Of a DNA stretch of 64,000 bases, positions 9,501-18,612 are shown piece after piece; the first letter of the stretch is position 1; each line of letters starts with the position of its first letter. A program made the position numbers and the translations under genes. The stretch is from contig CAZUCY010000001.1 of the NCBI GenBank assembly GCA_964618785.1, positions 62,001 to 126,000 on the forward strand, written 5' to 3'. The stretch comes from FEN-1297 sp964618785. GTDB taxonomy: Bacteria; Bacteroidota; Ignavibacteria; Ignavibacteriales; Ignavibacteriaceae. The notes under the pieces are model-generated. The model was not told where the DNA came from. It ran no database searches and saw only the letters and a program-made list of their open reading frames with translations.

Positions 9501-10637
9501 TTGAGCCATAATAATTCCATTAAAATAAATGACTGGCTTTGCATCATTGTCCGGGATACAGGGATTGGAATTTCCGAGGCAGATTTGGGTAAAATATTTG
9601 ACAGATTCTACCAGGCTCATGATCATGCAGCCTCAATAACCGGCGGTACCGGTATTGGACTGTCTGTCGCCAGGGAAATGGCTGCAATACATTACGGAGA
9701 GATCGTTGCAGAAAGTACTCTGGATGTTGGAACTACTTTTTATGTTAAAATTCCCATTTTAAATCAGGCTATGATAGACGGTATTGTAAACTTCGGTATA
9801 ATTGACAAATCTGATTACATTGTTGACGTGCGGTCTTCGACAGAAAACGATAATGTGAAATTCGAAAAAGACTATGGTAAAAATAAGATATTAATAATTG
9901 AAGATAATGCTGATATGCGGCAATTTATCAGAAGTGACTTGAATAGAGATTATGAAATTATGGAAGCCATAGATGGAATGGATGGTTTTGAAAAGACGCT
10001 GTCTTTTGATCCTGATTTGATAATAAGTGATATTATGATGCCGCAAATGGATGGAATTGAACTTTGTAAGAAAATTAAACTGGATGAGCGGACCAGCCAT
10101 ATTCCTGTAATTTTATTAACTGCCCGTTCTTCGCGGGAAAATATGCTCGCAGGATTGGAAACCGGAGCAGATGACTATCTAGGTAAACCTTTTAATAGCG
10201 ATGAATTGAAATTAAGAATACATAATATTATTGAGACGCGTAATAAAATTCGTGAAAAATTTGGTAATTTGTTAAAAATTGAACCCAATAGTATTGCAAT
10301 TACATCAGTTGATCAAAAATTAATTGAAAAAGCTATAGAGATAATTGAGCAGCATATGGATGATGCTGATTTCAATGTTGAAACATTTAGCAGTCTTTTG
10401 GCAATGAATCGTGTTACTTTATATAATAAAATGAAATCGTTGACTAATCTTTCACCCCGTGAATTTTATACTATTATTAGATTAAAGAGAGCAGGGCAGC
10501 TGTTAAAAGAGTCCGGGCTTACAATTACAGAAATCGCTTACAATGTTGGATTTAAAGATTCTTCACATTTTAGTAAATTATTTAAAAAACAATTTGGCAT
10601 GTCTCCAAAAGAGTTTATGAAAAAGCCCAATATCTGA
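6570..10637 (+). CDS. Hybrid two-component system regulator (HTCS) 1
   Basis: A one-protein sensor-regulator of about 1355 residues. After a signal peptide comes a periplasmic two-bladed beta-propeller made of Reg_prop repeats (such as LWFGVNGG-like, IWIGARQG and IWFGLRNG units) to about residue 690. A Y_Y_Y domain follows to about 780 and one membrane helix lies at 789-812. The histidine kinase has His833 in ISHELRTPL and the ATPase motifs DTGIGIS and GGTGIGLSVA. The receiver has Asp1154 in ISDIMMPQMDG, and the AraC DNA-binding domain lies at about 1255-1350. HTCS proteins bind an oligosaccharide in the periplasm and activate nearby glycan genes. The ATG at 6570 is chosen; a GTG at 6555 adds five residues. 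It is paralogous to the protein at 29252. Confidence 0.93.
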   Translation: MHIVTRIILLTVFLPISINTLNASGSYKPQIAEPITETWRWQNFPELSGRGCQCMVEMSNGTLYFGVNGGIMQYDGLKWKYFQIDTDYADIPVVTLCVASNGIIYAGTSKGIKTFKNGKWGSIRLELDFGDPSDFPYNKFPIIETSDQSIWIGARQGVLRIKNGKINLYREDKNYTDLGNKNNKYYNLRNLPSFDIYSIFEDNTGKIWFGLRNGRIFNCRIPFNDMISNLAWNHVDTEKGYKIAEFPLIKMDASGKIYIISGAKDGGINIYNRQKWEQFSIKKKFNVDDLQNDIILLNDGSICIGGIGRVFFTKDDKWEMYQRISLPFPSNRLRLFQTSDNNLWIIGLSNDVWRIDLSFNKWITYNDLNFQAEDNNGDSWFLTNEGTIVKFIKKTNSWVQYSLNDGLIDTPVSIFITKQGEIWAVGSHNNVAATAYFNGKKWIKQLLPKLSWGIDRRAVLEAMDGSLWFGTCSDFDISKGQMGGLVRYKRSPNSNNSKFEYEYYPSNESFRLYGIYGIGQSSDQDIWVGQLGFYRLNHISYKWDKISEPMGLGQNFVDCIQSSLNGDVWVGTRTNGLFHLDSKVHRWLQYTTKNGLLSNTILDISCQPNGNVWIATDREISHFDNSNWTNDVFPGVFKYMRDGITIRSTKDGSLWVNLSPSVWYRRSLYKDRFPGNDYRDFKTTRYHPDKLLPATEITFSLNRVSQPGDVILSWDANNPWKTTPTDQIQYSYRFDDGQWSPYSGKKSEIFLSLASGQHIFEVKSRNRDMNVDPTPAKVSFYVEPPIWMAPWFIFLILSFLVTITSFIIHLYHRNKIIQELSETRARLFTNISHELRTPLTLILGALAKILKMSEINKEIRQPLNLMQRNSQRLLRLINQILDYRKIEAGQMKFEPSKGDIVNFIHEEFLSFINEAEAKKIDISFQTEIEHLDIWFDPDKIEKIIFNLLSNALKFTPSGKTVAVEINIINKGNEKTIHLSHNNSIKINDWLCIIVRDTGIGISEADLGKIFDRFYQAHDHAASITGGTGIGLSVAREMAAIHYGEIVAESTLDVGTTFYVKIPILNQAMIDGIVNFGIIDKSDYIVDVRSSTENDNVKFEKDYGKNKILIIEDNADMRQFIRSDLNRDYEIMEAIDGMDGFEKTLSFDPDLIISDIMMPQMDGIELCKKIKLDERTSHIPVILLTARSSRENMLAGLETGADDYLGKPFNSDELKLRIHNIIETRNKIREKFGNLLKIEPNSIAITSVDQKLIEKAIEIIEQHMDDADFNVETFSSLLAMNRVTLYNKMKSLTNLSPREFYTIIRLKRAGQLLKESGLTITEIAYNVGFKDSSHFSKLFKKQFGMSPKEFMKKPNI

Positions 10638-10691
10638 TTTAGATTATTTTTTTTATTAGAAATTAATTAATACCTCAATTCCCACTCCTTT

Positions 10692-10758
10692 TTCAACAAA
10701 AGTACCCAAATAATTAACGCCTATACCGGAATCTTAGTTAACATAATTCTATTTTTTG
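10692..10758 (+). promoter_or_regulatory. Shared upstream element plus -7 box, TonB receptor 1
   Basis: Element TTCAACAAAAGTACCCAAAT (from 10692) continues with AATTAACGCC. The box TATTTTTTG lies at 10750, 58 bases from the element start. The same arrangement appears at five other loci in the window. The TonB receptor gene starts 56 bases after the box ends. Confidence 0.5.
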
Positions 10759-10813
10759 CAGCGAATTTAAGTAAAATAAATGCACTATTAACAATTATTA
10801 ATTAGGTAGCAAG

Positions 10814-13744
10814 ATGCTTAACTTTAGGACAACTTTTAAAAGCCTTATTTATTTTATTGTTTTGTTCGTTTCGATAAATACTCCGGTTTTGCCGGCGGAA
10901 AGTGGCAAGATTAAAGGAAAAGTCACTGATTCAAGTTCAGGGGAAGCTTTGCCGGGTGCAAATGTTGTGATAAAAGGGATGTCTATTGGTGGTGCAACAG
11001 ATATCGCAGGAAAGTATCTTATTGCACAGGTACCGAAGGGGAAGCAGATTGTACAAGTATCTTATGTGGGATATACGACTAAAGAAATTCAGGTCAATGT
11101 AGTTTCTGATCAAACTACTGAAATTGACGTTCAACTGGTTTTCAGTACGGTAAATCTTAAAGAAGTTGAAGTAACTGCTCAGATTGAAGGTCAATCTGCG
11201 GCAATTAACCAGCAGCTAAGTTCAAATACTATAGTTAATGTTGTTTCACAAGATAAAATTCAGGAGTTACCTGATCAAAATGCTGCAGAAACTCTTGGGC
11301 GTTTACCCGGAATTGCAGTTCAAAGAGATAATGGGGAAGGGCAAAAAGTTGTTGTTGATGGTTTAGCTCCAAGATTTACTAATATTACGATAAATGGTGT
11401 ACAAGTCCCTGCAACTTCTCAACCGGGAGATTTTACTACTGACGGTTCAGGTGATGTAGATGATCGTTCTGTTGATTTAAGTATGATATCGCCGGATATT
11501 CTTGAGGGGATTGAAGTCTTCAAGGCTTCCAGACCTGATTTAGACGGAGATGCTATTGGCGGAACCGTTAACTTTACTACAAGAAAAGCTAAGGAGGGCG
11601 CGCTAACTTCTTTCCGGATTTTTGGTGGATATAATAATCTGCAAAATGATTACGGTAATTATAGAGGTAGTTTCACCTATAGTAACCGTTTTTTTAAAAA
11701 CGAAGATAGCGTATCCAAACTTGGGATGGTTATAAGCGGAAGTATTCAAAGAGCTGATCGTGCTTCTGATGATATTGGAGGTAGTTATGATTGGACGGGA
11801 GAATTAAATGGTGGCCCAGTTTATCAAACAGCAGATGTTACGCTTACAAAACATACGGAAATTCGCAAACGGTATGGTTTAAATCTTGCCCTCGATTATG
11901 AATTGTCTGAAAATAATGACATCTTCTTAACCAGTCTTTGGGCAGGCACTTATCAGGACCAACAAGACCAAACTCATGACTATGACATTGCTGACGGATA
12001 CCATTACCGTGATTATTTAGAAAAGTTGGTAAACTTAAATACATGGAGCAATTCACTTAACGGTAAACATTTATTTTGGAATTGTGAAGTGGACTGGACT
12101 CTTTCTTATTCTATTTCACAAGAAAATACTCCTTGGGAAGGTTATGCACAATTTCAGGAAACCAGCGGTTTTGCCAATAATATGCCTATTGAAAATCTTT
12201 CACCGGCATCTGTTTCTAATTATGTGCTAAACGATGCTAAAACTGCAATTTTATATCAGTCATATATTCAAACAGAAAATGTCAAAGATCAAAACACAAC
12301 TGCGGAACTTAATATTCAAAATCCTTTCTCGATTAGCGACGATATCTCCGGATATATAAAAGCAGGTGGAAAGATTCGGGATAAGGAGAGAGATAAAGAT
12401 GTGAACCAATGGGGTGGTTTACGCTGGTATACCGGCGAGCCTATAATGGCTGCAAATCCCGGCATTTTTACACCCGCAGTTAATAGCCCGCAGGATATTG
12501 CCCTCACAAACTTCCTTTCGCCTGCTCATTCTTTAGATAATTTCTTAGGCGGTGATTACAATTATATTGAAGTGTTAAATGAAGGTGTTCTCCACAATTT
12601 TATGGAGACTTACCAATCGATTTACAAAAAAACAATAAATTATTTGGTGGATGTTGACAATTACTCTGCCGGTGAAGATGTTAATTCTGCTTACTTAATG
12701 GCAGAACTTAAATGGAAACAACTAATTACTTTTATGCCCGGTTTTAGATATGAAAACACTTTAACGGATTATAAAACTGAAGTGGTTAATCCTTCTGAAC
12801 CAAATATTGTTATGAGAGGAGCTGCTGGTGATTCTTTAGGCAACCGGAAGTACGGAGATTTTCTCCCTATGGCTCAATTAAAAATAAAACCTCTGGATTG
12901 GATGGACCTTCGCCTGGCTGTAACAAAAACTTTAGCGCGCCCTAATTATTTAAATTTAATCCCTTATGAAGCGCTTAGTTATGACAATTTAACATTGAGT
13001 TATGGTAATCCAAATTTAAAAGAGACAAAAGCAACTAACTATGATGCCTATCTTTCTATTTACGAGAGTAAATGGGGATTGTTCACTGTAGGTAAGTTTT
13101 ATAAAAATCTTACCGATATCGATTACGTTCGTACACAGCTAATGACGGGCGGTTATTATGCGCCATATCTAACCAATATGAAAGGCTGGACAGTTACTTC
13201 GCCCCAAAACTTACCCGGCGTAACTACAGTTGATGGTTGGGAATTTGAGCTTCAGACAAATTTCACTTTTTTACCAAGTCCTTTTGATGGAATTCTTCTT
13301 TATGCAAACCTTTCTCTTATCCATTCTGAAACCCAATATCCTTATACAAGCTATGCTACGCAAATTATTAGCCAACCACCGTACTATGAAACAATAATGA
13401 CCAATTTGACCCGGACTGCACCTATGGAAGGTCAACCGAATCAGATTGCCAATGTTACAATTGGATACGAAAAGGGTGGCTTTTCTGGTAGATTATCTAT
13501 GAATTACCAGGGAGGTGCATTGAGACAGGTTGGTTCATCTGTAGCAGATGATGAGCTGGATGCTGCTTCTTTCCGAATGGACTTTGTTATTGAGCAGCAC
13601 ATTTGGGAGAATCTTGGCGCTATTCTGCAAATAAATAATATCACAAATCAGGAGGAAATAACATATATAAGATATAAAGATTATACAACCAGAACACAGG
13701 ATTATGGAATGTCCTTAGACCTTGGTATTAAATTCAAATTTTAA
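10814..13744 (+). CDS. TonB-dependent receptor 1 (Xanthomonas/Caulobacter-type plug, carboxypeptidase-like N-domain)
   Basis: An outer-membrane active transporter of 976 residues. A signal peptide is followed by a carboxypeptidase-regulatory-like domain at about 30-118 (GKIKGKVTD...LPGANVVIKG). A plug domain covers about 125-260 and a 22-strand-type barrel ends in IKFKF. The plug text QELPDQNAAETLGRLPG, GEGQKVVVDGL and GDAIGGTVNF follows the TonB-Xanth-Caul family pattern rather than classical SusC. No SusD gene is adjacent; a T9SS-exported beta-helix protein follows after 54 bases. It is closely paralogous to the receptor at 57012 (shared IEGQSAAINQQ and IVNVVS segments). It likely imports oligosaccharides made by the secreted glycosidases here (inference). 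Confidence 0.9.
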   Translation: MLNFRTTFKSLIYFIVLFVSINTPVLPAESGKIKGKVTDSSSGEALPGANVVIKGMSIGGATDIAGKYLIAQVPKGKQIVQVSYVGYTTKEIQVNVVSDQTTEIDVQLVFSTVNLKEVEVTAQIEGQSAAINQQLSSNTIVNVVSQDKIQELPDQNAAETLGRLPGIAVQRDNGEGQKVVVDGLAPRFTNITINGVQVPATSQPGDFTTDGSGDVDDRSVDLSMISPDILEGIEVFKASRPDLDGDAIGGTVNFTTRKAKEGALTSFRIFGGYNNLQNDYGNYRGSFTYSNRFFKNEDSVSKLGMVISGSIQRADRASDDIGGSYDWTGELNGGPVYQTADVTLTKHTEIRKRYGLNLALDYELSENNDIFLTSLWAGTYQDQQDQTHDYDIADGYHYRDYLEKLVNLNTWSNSLNGKHLFWNCEVDWTLSYSISQENTPWEGYAQFQETSGFANNMPIENLSPASVSNYVLNDAKTAILYQSYIQTENVKDQNTTAELNIQNPFSISDDISGYIKAGGKIRDKERDKDVNQWGGLRWYTGEPIMAANPGIFTPAVNSPQDIALTNFLSPAHSLDNFLGGDYNYIEVLNEGVLHNFMETYQSIYKKTINYLVDVDNYSAGEDVNSAYLMAELKWKQLITFMPGFRYENTLTDYKTEVVNPSEPNIVMRGAAGDSLGNRKYGDFLPMAQLKIKPLDWMDLRLAVTKTLARPNYLNLIPYEALSYDNLTLSYGNPNLKETKATNYDAYLSIYESKWGLFTVGKFYKNLTDIDYVRTQLMTGGYYAPYLTNMKGWTVTSPQNLPGVTTVDGWEFELQTNFTFLPSPFDGILLYANLSLIHSETQYPYTSYATQIISQPPYYETIMTNLTRTAPMEGQPNQIANVTIGYEKGGFSGRLSMNYQGGALRQVGSSVADDELDAASFRMDFVIEQHIWENLGAILQINNITNQEEITYIRYKDYTTRTQDYGMSLDLGIKFKF

Positions 13745-13798
13745 GAATACAACAGTATTCAAATAAACATCAACCTTAATAAATAAAAGGAGTAAGTT

Positions 13799-15346
13799 AT
13801 GCGTACTGACTTTACAAATAAAATAATAACTTGTGTTATTATTTTTATATCCATTCTTTTTTCAAACTCGGCTACTTTTGCACAGCAGGCTATACCAAGT
13901 TTAACTGAGATAGTCAGTTATATCACCGGTGATACCCTTCAGTCTGGGGCAAGAAAAAATACTTCATATACACTTGCTAGAGGTGGAGTATATTTTACAT
14001 TAGGTACAATTCAAAATAACTTTCCTCTGACTATCTCTGCCACCGGCGATACTTCACTTGCCCGTCCGGAGCTTATTGTTATGACTGATTCAAAAGGAAA
14101 TTATTCACAACCGTTCAAGCCATATAAAAATCTTACCATCCAGGGACTCTTTATGATGGGTGTGAACACATCTGGGAGTCAGGTGCCCGATTTAATTGAA
14201 ACCGGAACAACAAATGTCGATATTACATTAAATAATTGTATTGTAGACAGCGTTTCCACCAGGGTAATTATTATGGACCAAAACTATTGCAGCGTTTTTG
14301 CTTATGATTGTTATGTACACAATGTTGCTGGCGGCAGCCATAATGGTCGTTTTATTGATGCCCGCGAAACGGTTGCGGATACTATTGTTATTCAAAATTG
14401 TACATTTTATAATATTATGCATACTCTTGTAAATCGCTTTAGCGGTGGTCAGACGTTGTTCAAATTTGACCATAATACGGTTTATAATATTATGCGTAAT
14501 GATCTCCGGATGGATGAATCTCCGAATCTTATTGTGACAAATAATCTTTTCCTGAATACGGGTTTTTGTGGTTTTATTCCCGCTTGGGAAGCAGCATTTG
14601 ATACAAATGATTTGGGCGATAGGGACGAATGGAGCCGTATAGAAATATGGCAATTAGATTCTACGTTTCCGGGAGCTACTCAACAGATAAATTTCAAGTA
14701 CAATAATTTCTGGATTAATCCTGCAATTCAAGCATCCTTCCCTGATACTATATGGCCTTACAAAACACTTGATTTTACTTTCGAAAAACAAATGGTCGGA
14801 GCTGATACTTTAACATGGGTCAATGAAGATGTTGACTTTGGAAATGTGCCTACTTGTAATTATCTTGGCATTGCAGAGCAAGCCTGGGTAAACGGTAGCC
14901 CTCAAACTAACCCTGGTTTTACTGATGCAACAAGACCTTATAATTTTACTTATTCAACTTCCTCAGCTTCATACACAGCAGGCGCCGATGGTTTCCCTTT
15001 AGGTGATTTAAATTGGTGGCCTGCTAAAAAGGCAGCATGGGAACAAACTACGGGTGTTAAAGTTGTTAATAATAACACTCCGGTAAAGTTTACTTTGGGA
15101 CAGAATTATCCAAATCCTTTCAATCCAAGCACAAATATTAATTTCTCATTAGAGAAGCCTTCTAAGGTAATTTTGGCAATTTATAATGTCCTTGGTCAGA
15201 AGGTGGCTACATTAGTAAATAACTTTATGCAGGCGGGAAGCTATACATTCCAGTTTAATGCAAGCAAATTGGCTTCCGGTGTTTATATTTATCGAATCGA
15301 AGCTGGTGACTTTGTTTCAGCTAAGAAAATGATTTTAATGAAGTAA
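13799..15346 (+). CDS. Secreted beta-helix protein with T9SS sorting domain, receptor 1 partner
   Basis: A protein of 515 residues with a signal peptide ending near TFAQQ. The middle (about 95-290) has short strand repeats such as VDITLNNCIVDS, IVIQNCTFYNI and LIVTNNLFLNT. These are typical of right-handed parallel beta-helices, as in pectate-lyase-like or chondroitinase-B-like proteins and DUF5123/DUF4957-type proteins. Residues about 435-515 are a T9SS type A sorting domain (NYPNPFNPS, LGQKVATLV, SGVYIYRI). It is exported and probably anchored to the cell surface. AAAGGAG precedes the ATG, a strong site. No catalytic residues can be named; glycan binding in place of SusD, or lyase activity, are both possible. 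A clear paralogue lies at 60153 behind the second receptor. Confidence 0.8.
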   Translation: MRTDFTNKIITCVIIFISILFSNSATFAQQAIPSLTEIVSYITGDTLQSGARKNTSYTLARGGVYFTLGTIQNNFPLTISATGDTSLARPELIVMTDSKGNYSQPFKPYKNLTIQGLFMMGVNTSGSQVPDLIETGTTNVDITLNNCIVDSVSTRVIIMDQNYCSVFAYDCYVHNVAGGSHNGRFIDARETVADTIVIQNCTFYNIMHTLVNRFSGGQTLFKFDHNTVYNIMRNDLRMDESPNLIVTNNLFLNTGFCGFIPAWEAAFDTNDLGDRDEWSRIEIWQLDSTFPGATQQINFKYNNFWINPAIQASFPDTIWPYKTLDFTFEKQMVGADTLTWVNEDVDFGNVPTCNYLGIAEQAWVNGSPQTNPGFTDATRPYNFTYSTSSASYTAGADGFPLGDLNWWPAKKAAWEQTTGVKVVNNNTPVKFTLGQNYPNPFNPSTNINFSLEKPSKVILAIYNVLGQKVATLVNNFMQAGSYTFQFNASKLASGVYIYRIEAGDFVSAKKMILMK

Positions 15347-15360
15347 TTGTAAAAGTTAAT

Positions 15361-15396
15361 CCGGTCGAAGCGGTTAAGCTCCGGCCGGTTCTTTTT
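15361..15396 (+). terminator. Rho-independent terminator after the receptor 1/beta-helix operon
   Basis: Stem CCGGTCGAAGC pairs with GCTCCGGCCGG around loop GGTTAA (11 positions, one mismatch, one G-T), then TTCTTTTT. It starts 14 bases after the stop codon. Confidence 0.8.
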
Positions 15397-15875
15397 AAAC
15401 AAACTGATTTAATCAGGGCTCAACAACATTATTTTAACCAAATTAAATTTTACTAAAGACGATTTTTTTGAAATACCAATGTACACTTTACTAAAATTAT
15501 TTGTCGGTTTTTATAAAAATATCATCTTTGATACAATGATGGGTGCTTTTAACAGGAATTATTATAATAATAATTATTTAGCGCTTTGAGCGGTACTAAC
15601 TGATTTACGGATGTAAACCGGTAAAGATTTTTATGGCAGTACAAATACATGCCTTAATAATATCAAAATTCCTACCGGTCAAGAATTCTCGATTTATATA
15701 TTCAATAAGATAGGTAAAAAGTTATTAAAATATTTACAATTACCTATTGCAATTTACGAAGTAATTAAAGAGTAGTAATCGAATCTTTTTGCAAAATTAG
15801 GAAATGGTAAAAAATGATGAATAAAATAAATCATCAATAAATTGATCATATTCAACCAATTATGGATAATTTGAA
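15397..15875. other. Gene-free stretch upstream of GH92
   Basis: AT-rich. A weak version of the shared upstream element may start at 15433 (TTTAACCAAATTAAATTTTA), followed by AAAGACGATTTTTTTGA, which resembles the run after the element at 23416. No -7 box is convincingly placed behind it. No gene is visible. Confidence 0.4.
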
Positions 15876-18143
15876 ATGAGATATCATAAATTATTTGTTA
15901 TAATAATATTCTCGTTGGTTTTTTATAGTTGTAAAGCTTCCGGTATTTTAAGTGACGGGAAAACTGACTTTACTAAGTATGTCGATCCAATTATAGGAAC
16001 TGCAAAGACTACAACTATTTCGGGATTACGCCATGGTACAGGCATTGAGCAAAATGCTCAGGTGCAGCCTGCCGTTACTATGCCTTTTGGAATGACAAAC
16101 TGGACTCCCCAGACGCAAAATACTGAGAAAAAATGTTTAGCTGCATATTATTATATAGATTCGGTTATCACAGGTTTTCGGGGCACACATTGGCTTAGCG
16201 GCTCCTGTTCACAAGATTACGGATCAATGTCCGTAATGCCTGTTTCAGGTGAATTAGTTTGCAGTAACTCAAAACGAGGTTCGAAATATAATCATACCGA
16301 TGAGTTTTCCACTCCCTACTATTATCGGATTAAACTGAATGATTATGATATTATTGCAGAAATGACTGCTACTACACGCTGTGGTATTTTTAGGTTTACA
16401 TTTGAAAAAGAGGGAGACGCTCATATTATAATAAATCCAAATAGTGATAAAGGGGAGGGTTATGTAAAAATATTCCCCGGTCAGAAGGAAATTGTAGGGT
16501 ATAATCCGGTTTATCGCATTTTCCAGGGTTGGGGAAAACGGGCTGGTTTTTCAGGCTATTTTGTAGCCAGGATCGAAAAAACTTTTAATGAGTTTGGCGT
16601 GTACTCGGATGATGAAATTTTGAAGAATCAAATAAATATTGAAAATAAACCTGACTTAGGAGCTTTTCTATCTTTCAAAGTTAAAAAAGGAGAGCAGGTT
16701 GTTCTTAAAGTGGGAACATCTTTTGTAAGTATAGAACAAGCTCGGAAAAATTTGAATGCCGAAATACCGGAATATAATTTTGATGCCGTGAAGGAAAGCC
16801 TTAAAGAAACCTGGAATAATTTATTGTCAAAAATAGATGTCGAGGGCGATATTACAGATGACAAAATTAAGTTTTATACATCGATGTATCATAGTTTTCA
16901 GCAGCCTAGAATTTATAATGATGTTGATGGTCAATACCCCCGTTTTGATGGAAATGCTCAAACCGATACTATAAAGAACGGAAATTATTATTGTGATTTT
17001 TCTTTATGGGATACTTTCCGGGCGCTGCACCCTTTATATAATATTATTGCCCCAAAACAAAATGCCGATATGTTAAGGTCTCTGTTAACAATGGCAAAAG
17101 CCGGAGGCTGGCTGCCGATTTTCCCGCTGTGGAATAGTTATACTGCTGAAATGATTGGCGATCATGCCATATCTGTTATTGCCGAAGCTTATATTAAAGG
17201 CGTTATCGATTTAAGTGAAGGAGATTATAAGATATTAAAACATAACGCTAATGATACTCCTGTTTCCTATCAAGAATATGCTGACGGTAAAGGACGAAGA
17301 GCTCTAAGTCCTTACCTTAAATATGGTTACATCCCTTTAGAAGATTCTGTAAAGGAAGCTTTCCATGATAACGAACAAGTATCCAGAACATTGGAGTATG
17401 CTTATGACGATTTTGCTTTAGCCCAGATTGCAAAAAAAATGGGTAAAGTAGATGATTGCTGCTATTTTATGAAACGATCTCAAAATTATCGTAACGTCTT
17501 CGATCCGGTAGTCCACAACATCAATGCCCGTCATGCCGATGGTTCTTTTAATAAAGACTTTTTACGCGATAAGGAAATTTCATATATAACAGAAGGCACT
17601 CCCTGGCAATTTAATTGGTTTGTTCCGCAAGATGTTAAAGGCTTGATAGAATTAATGGGTGGAACGGAAGATTTTAATAATGGTCTTGACAATTTTTTTA
17701 AAGCCGATCAGTACTGGCACGGAAATGAACCAAGTCATCAGATAGCATATCTATATGATTATTCAGGTCAACCATGGAAAACACAAAAAATTGTTGCCAA
17801 TGTGATGAAAGAAGAGTATGGCATGGGACCTGGCGGTTTAAGTGGTAATGACGATTCAGGTCAAATGTCGGCTTGGTATATCTTAGGCGCTTTAGGGTTT
17901 TACCCTGTATGCCCGGTATTACCTGAATACCAAATCTGTGGACCAAAATTCAAGAAAATTACTATAAAATTTGATGATGGAAAATCATTTATTATTAACG
18001 CTCCAAATTATTCACCTGAGAACATTTATATTCAGGGTATTGAACTGAATGGCAAAAAGTATGAATCTTATACGTTACCGCATGATTCGTTAATTCAAGG
18101 AGGTCAATTAAATTTTGAATTATCAGATAAAGTTAAAGATTAA
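15876..18143 (+). CDS. GH92 exo-alpha-mannosidase A, probable lipoprotein
   Basis: A protein of 755 residues. The N-terminus FSLVFYSCKASG is a plausible lipobox, so the enzyme is probably a surface or periplasmic lipoprotein. GH92 marks are YVDPIIGT near the start, PFGMTNW, HGNEPSH (Glu618, the family's general acid) and GNDDSGQMSAWY (Asp659/Asp660 region, base side). GFYPVCP follows. GH92 enzymes are calcium-dependent inverting alpha-mannosidases; linkage specificity varies and cannot be read here. The HGNEPxH form is common among exo-mannosidases. It is a single-gene unit, with no strong ribosome site and a roughly 480-base gene-free region upstream. The 5' end of this gene has a relic copy at 6461-6537. 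Confidence 0.92.
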   Translation: MRYHKLFVIIIFSLVFYSCKASGILSDGKTDFTKYVDPIIGTAKTTTISGLRHGTGIEQNAQVQPAVTMPFGMTNWTPQTQNTEKKCLAAYYYIDSVITGFRGTHWLSGSCSQDYGSMSVMPVSGELVCSNSKRGSKYNHTDEFSTPYYYRIKLNDYDIIAEMTATTRCGIFRFTFEKEGDAHIIINPNSDKGEGYVKIFPGQKEIVGYNPVYRIFQGWGKRAGFSGYFVARIEKTFNEFGVYSDDEILKNQINIENKPDLGAFLSFKVKKGEQVVLKVGTSFVSIEQARKNLNAEIPEYNFDAVKESLKETWNNLLSKIDVEGDITDDKIKFYTSMYHSFQQPRIYNDVDGQYPRFDGNAQTDTIKNGNYYCDFSLWDTFRALHPLYNIIAPKQNADMLRSLLTMAKAGGWLPIFPLWNSYTAEMIGDHAISVIAEAYIKGVIDLSEGDYKILKHNANDTPVSYQEYADGKGRRALSPYLKYGYIPLEDSVKEAFHDNEQVSRTLEYAYDDFALAQIAKKMGKVDDCCYFMKRSQNYRNVFDPVVHNINARHADGSFNKDFLRDKEISYITEGTPWQFNWFVPQDVKGLIELMGGTEDFNNGLDNFFKADQYWHGNEPSHQIAYLYDYSGQPWKTQKIVANVMKEEYGMGPGGLSGNDDSGQMSAWYILGALGFYPVCPVLPEYQICGPKFKKITIKFDDGKSFIINAPNYSPENIYIQGIELNGKKYESYTLPHDSLIQGGQLNFELSDKVKD

Positions 18144-18507
18144 ATATTCCTAAGTACAAATAGATATATTGACAAATTGACGAACTTTGAAAAAGTCATT
18201 TATATATTTTTTACTATTTTTTTCTGCTCTGCATTTCTGCATTATAATATCGTCCGTATTTCTTTTATATATTGCTAAAATAATTCCCTTACTAAGTCTG
18301 TTATTGATCCCCCCATTGTTTTTATTCCATTTTTAATGACAATCCGGATTTCCTGTCACCGGATTATGTTGCCATAATTTCCGGTACGGTTTTTAATTAT
18401 CCGGGCTCATCAATGTTGAAAATAAATGATTAAATGGGTATTATTAATACGCTGTCTTATAGAATGTGGAGTTCTTTAATTTTTATTATAAGAATACGGG
18501 GAAATAC
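18144..18507. other. Gene-free stretch between GH92 and phosphoesterase operon
   Basis: Very AT-rich (T-runs at about 18210-18230). No terminator of good quality and no gene are seen. The shared element follows at 18508. Confidence 0.4.
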
Positions 18508-18575
18508 TTTAACCAACAAACTTAAAATTTGAACTTAAGAACAAGTTTTATTTATATGTTTAACATATTTTTATA
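18508..18575 (+). promoter_or_regulatory. Shared upstream element plus -7 box, phosphoesterase operon
   Basis: TTTAACCAACAAACTTAAAA (from 18508) continues with TTTGAACTTAAGAACAAG. The box TATTTTTAT starts at 18566, 58 bases from the element start. The coding start is only 38 bases after the box. Confidence 0.5.
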
Positions 18576-18612
18576 TTTAAATATTGACCTTAACTAATGA
18601 TTGGAGAGTGAT

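Noticed and set aside
10638..10813. A SusD gene or small gene expected between regulator and receptor.
   Set aside because: The gap is only 176 bases and holds the promoter region; no SusD-like protein appears anywhere in the window.
14228..14653. A 141-codon minus-strand frame opposite the first beta-helix gene.
   Set aside because: The plus-strand gene has a signal peptide, repeats and sorting domain; the antisense frame reflects its codon pattern.
15433..15475. A possible additional copy of the shared upstream element before GH92 A.
   Set aside because: The match needs internal gaps and no -7-like box sits at the expected 57-59 bases; kept only as a remark.
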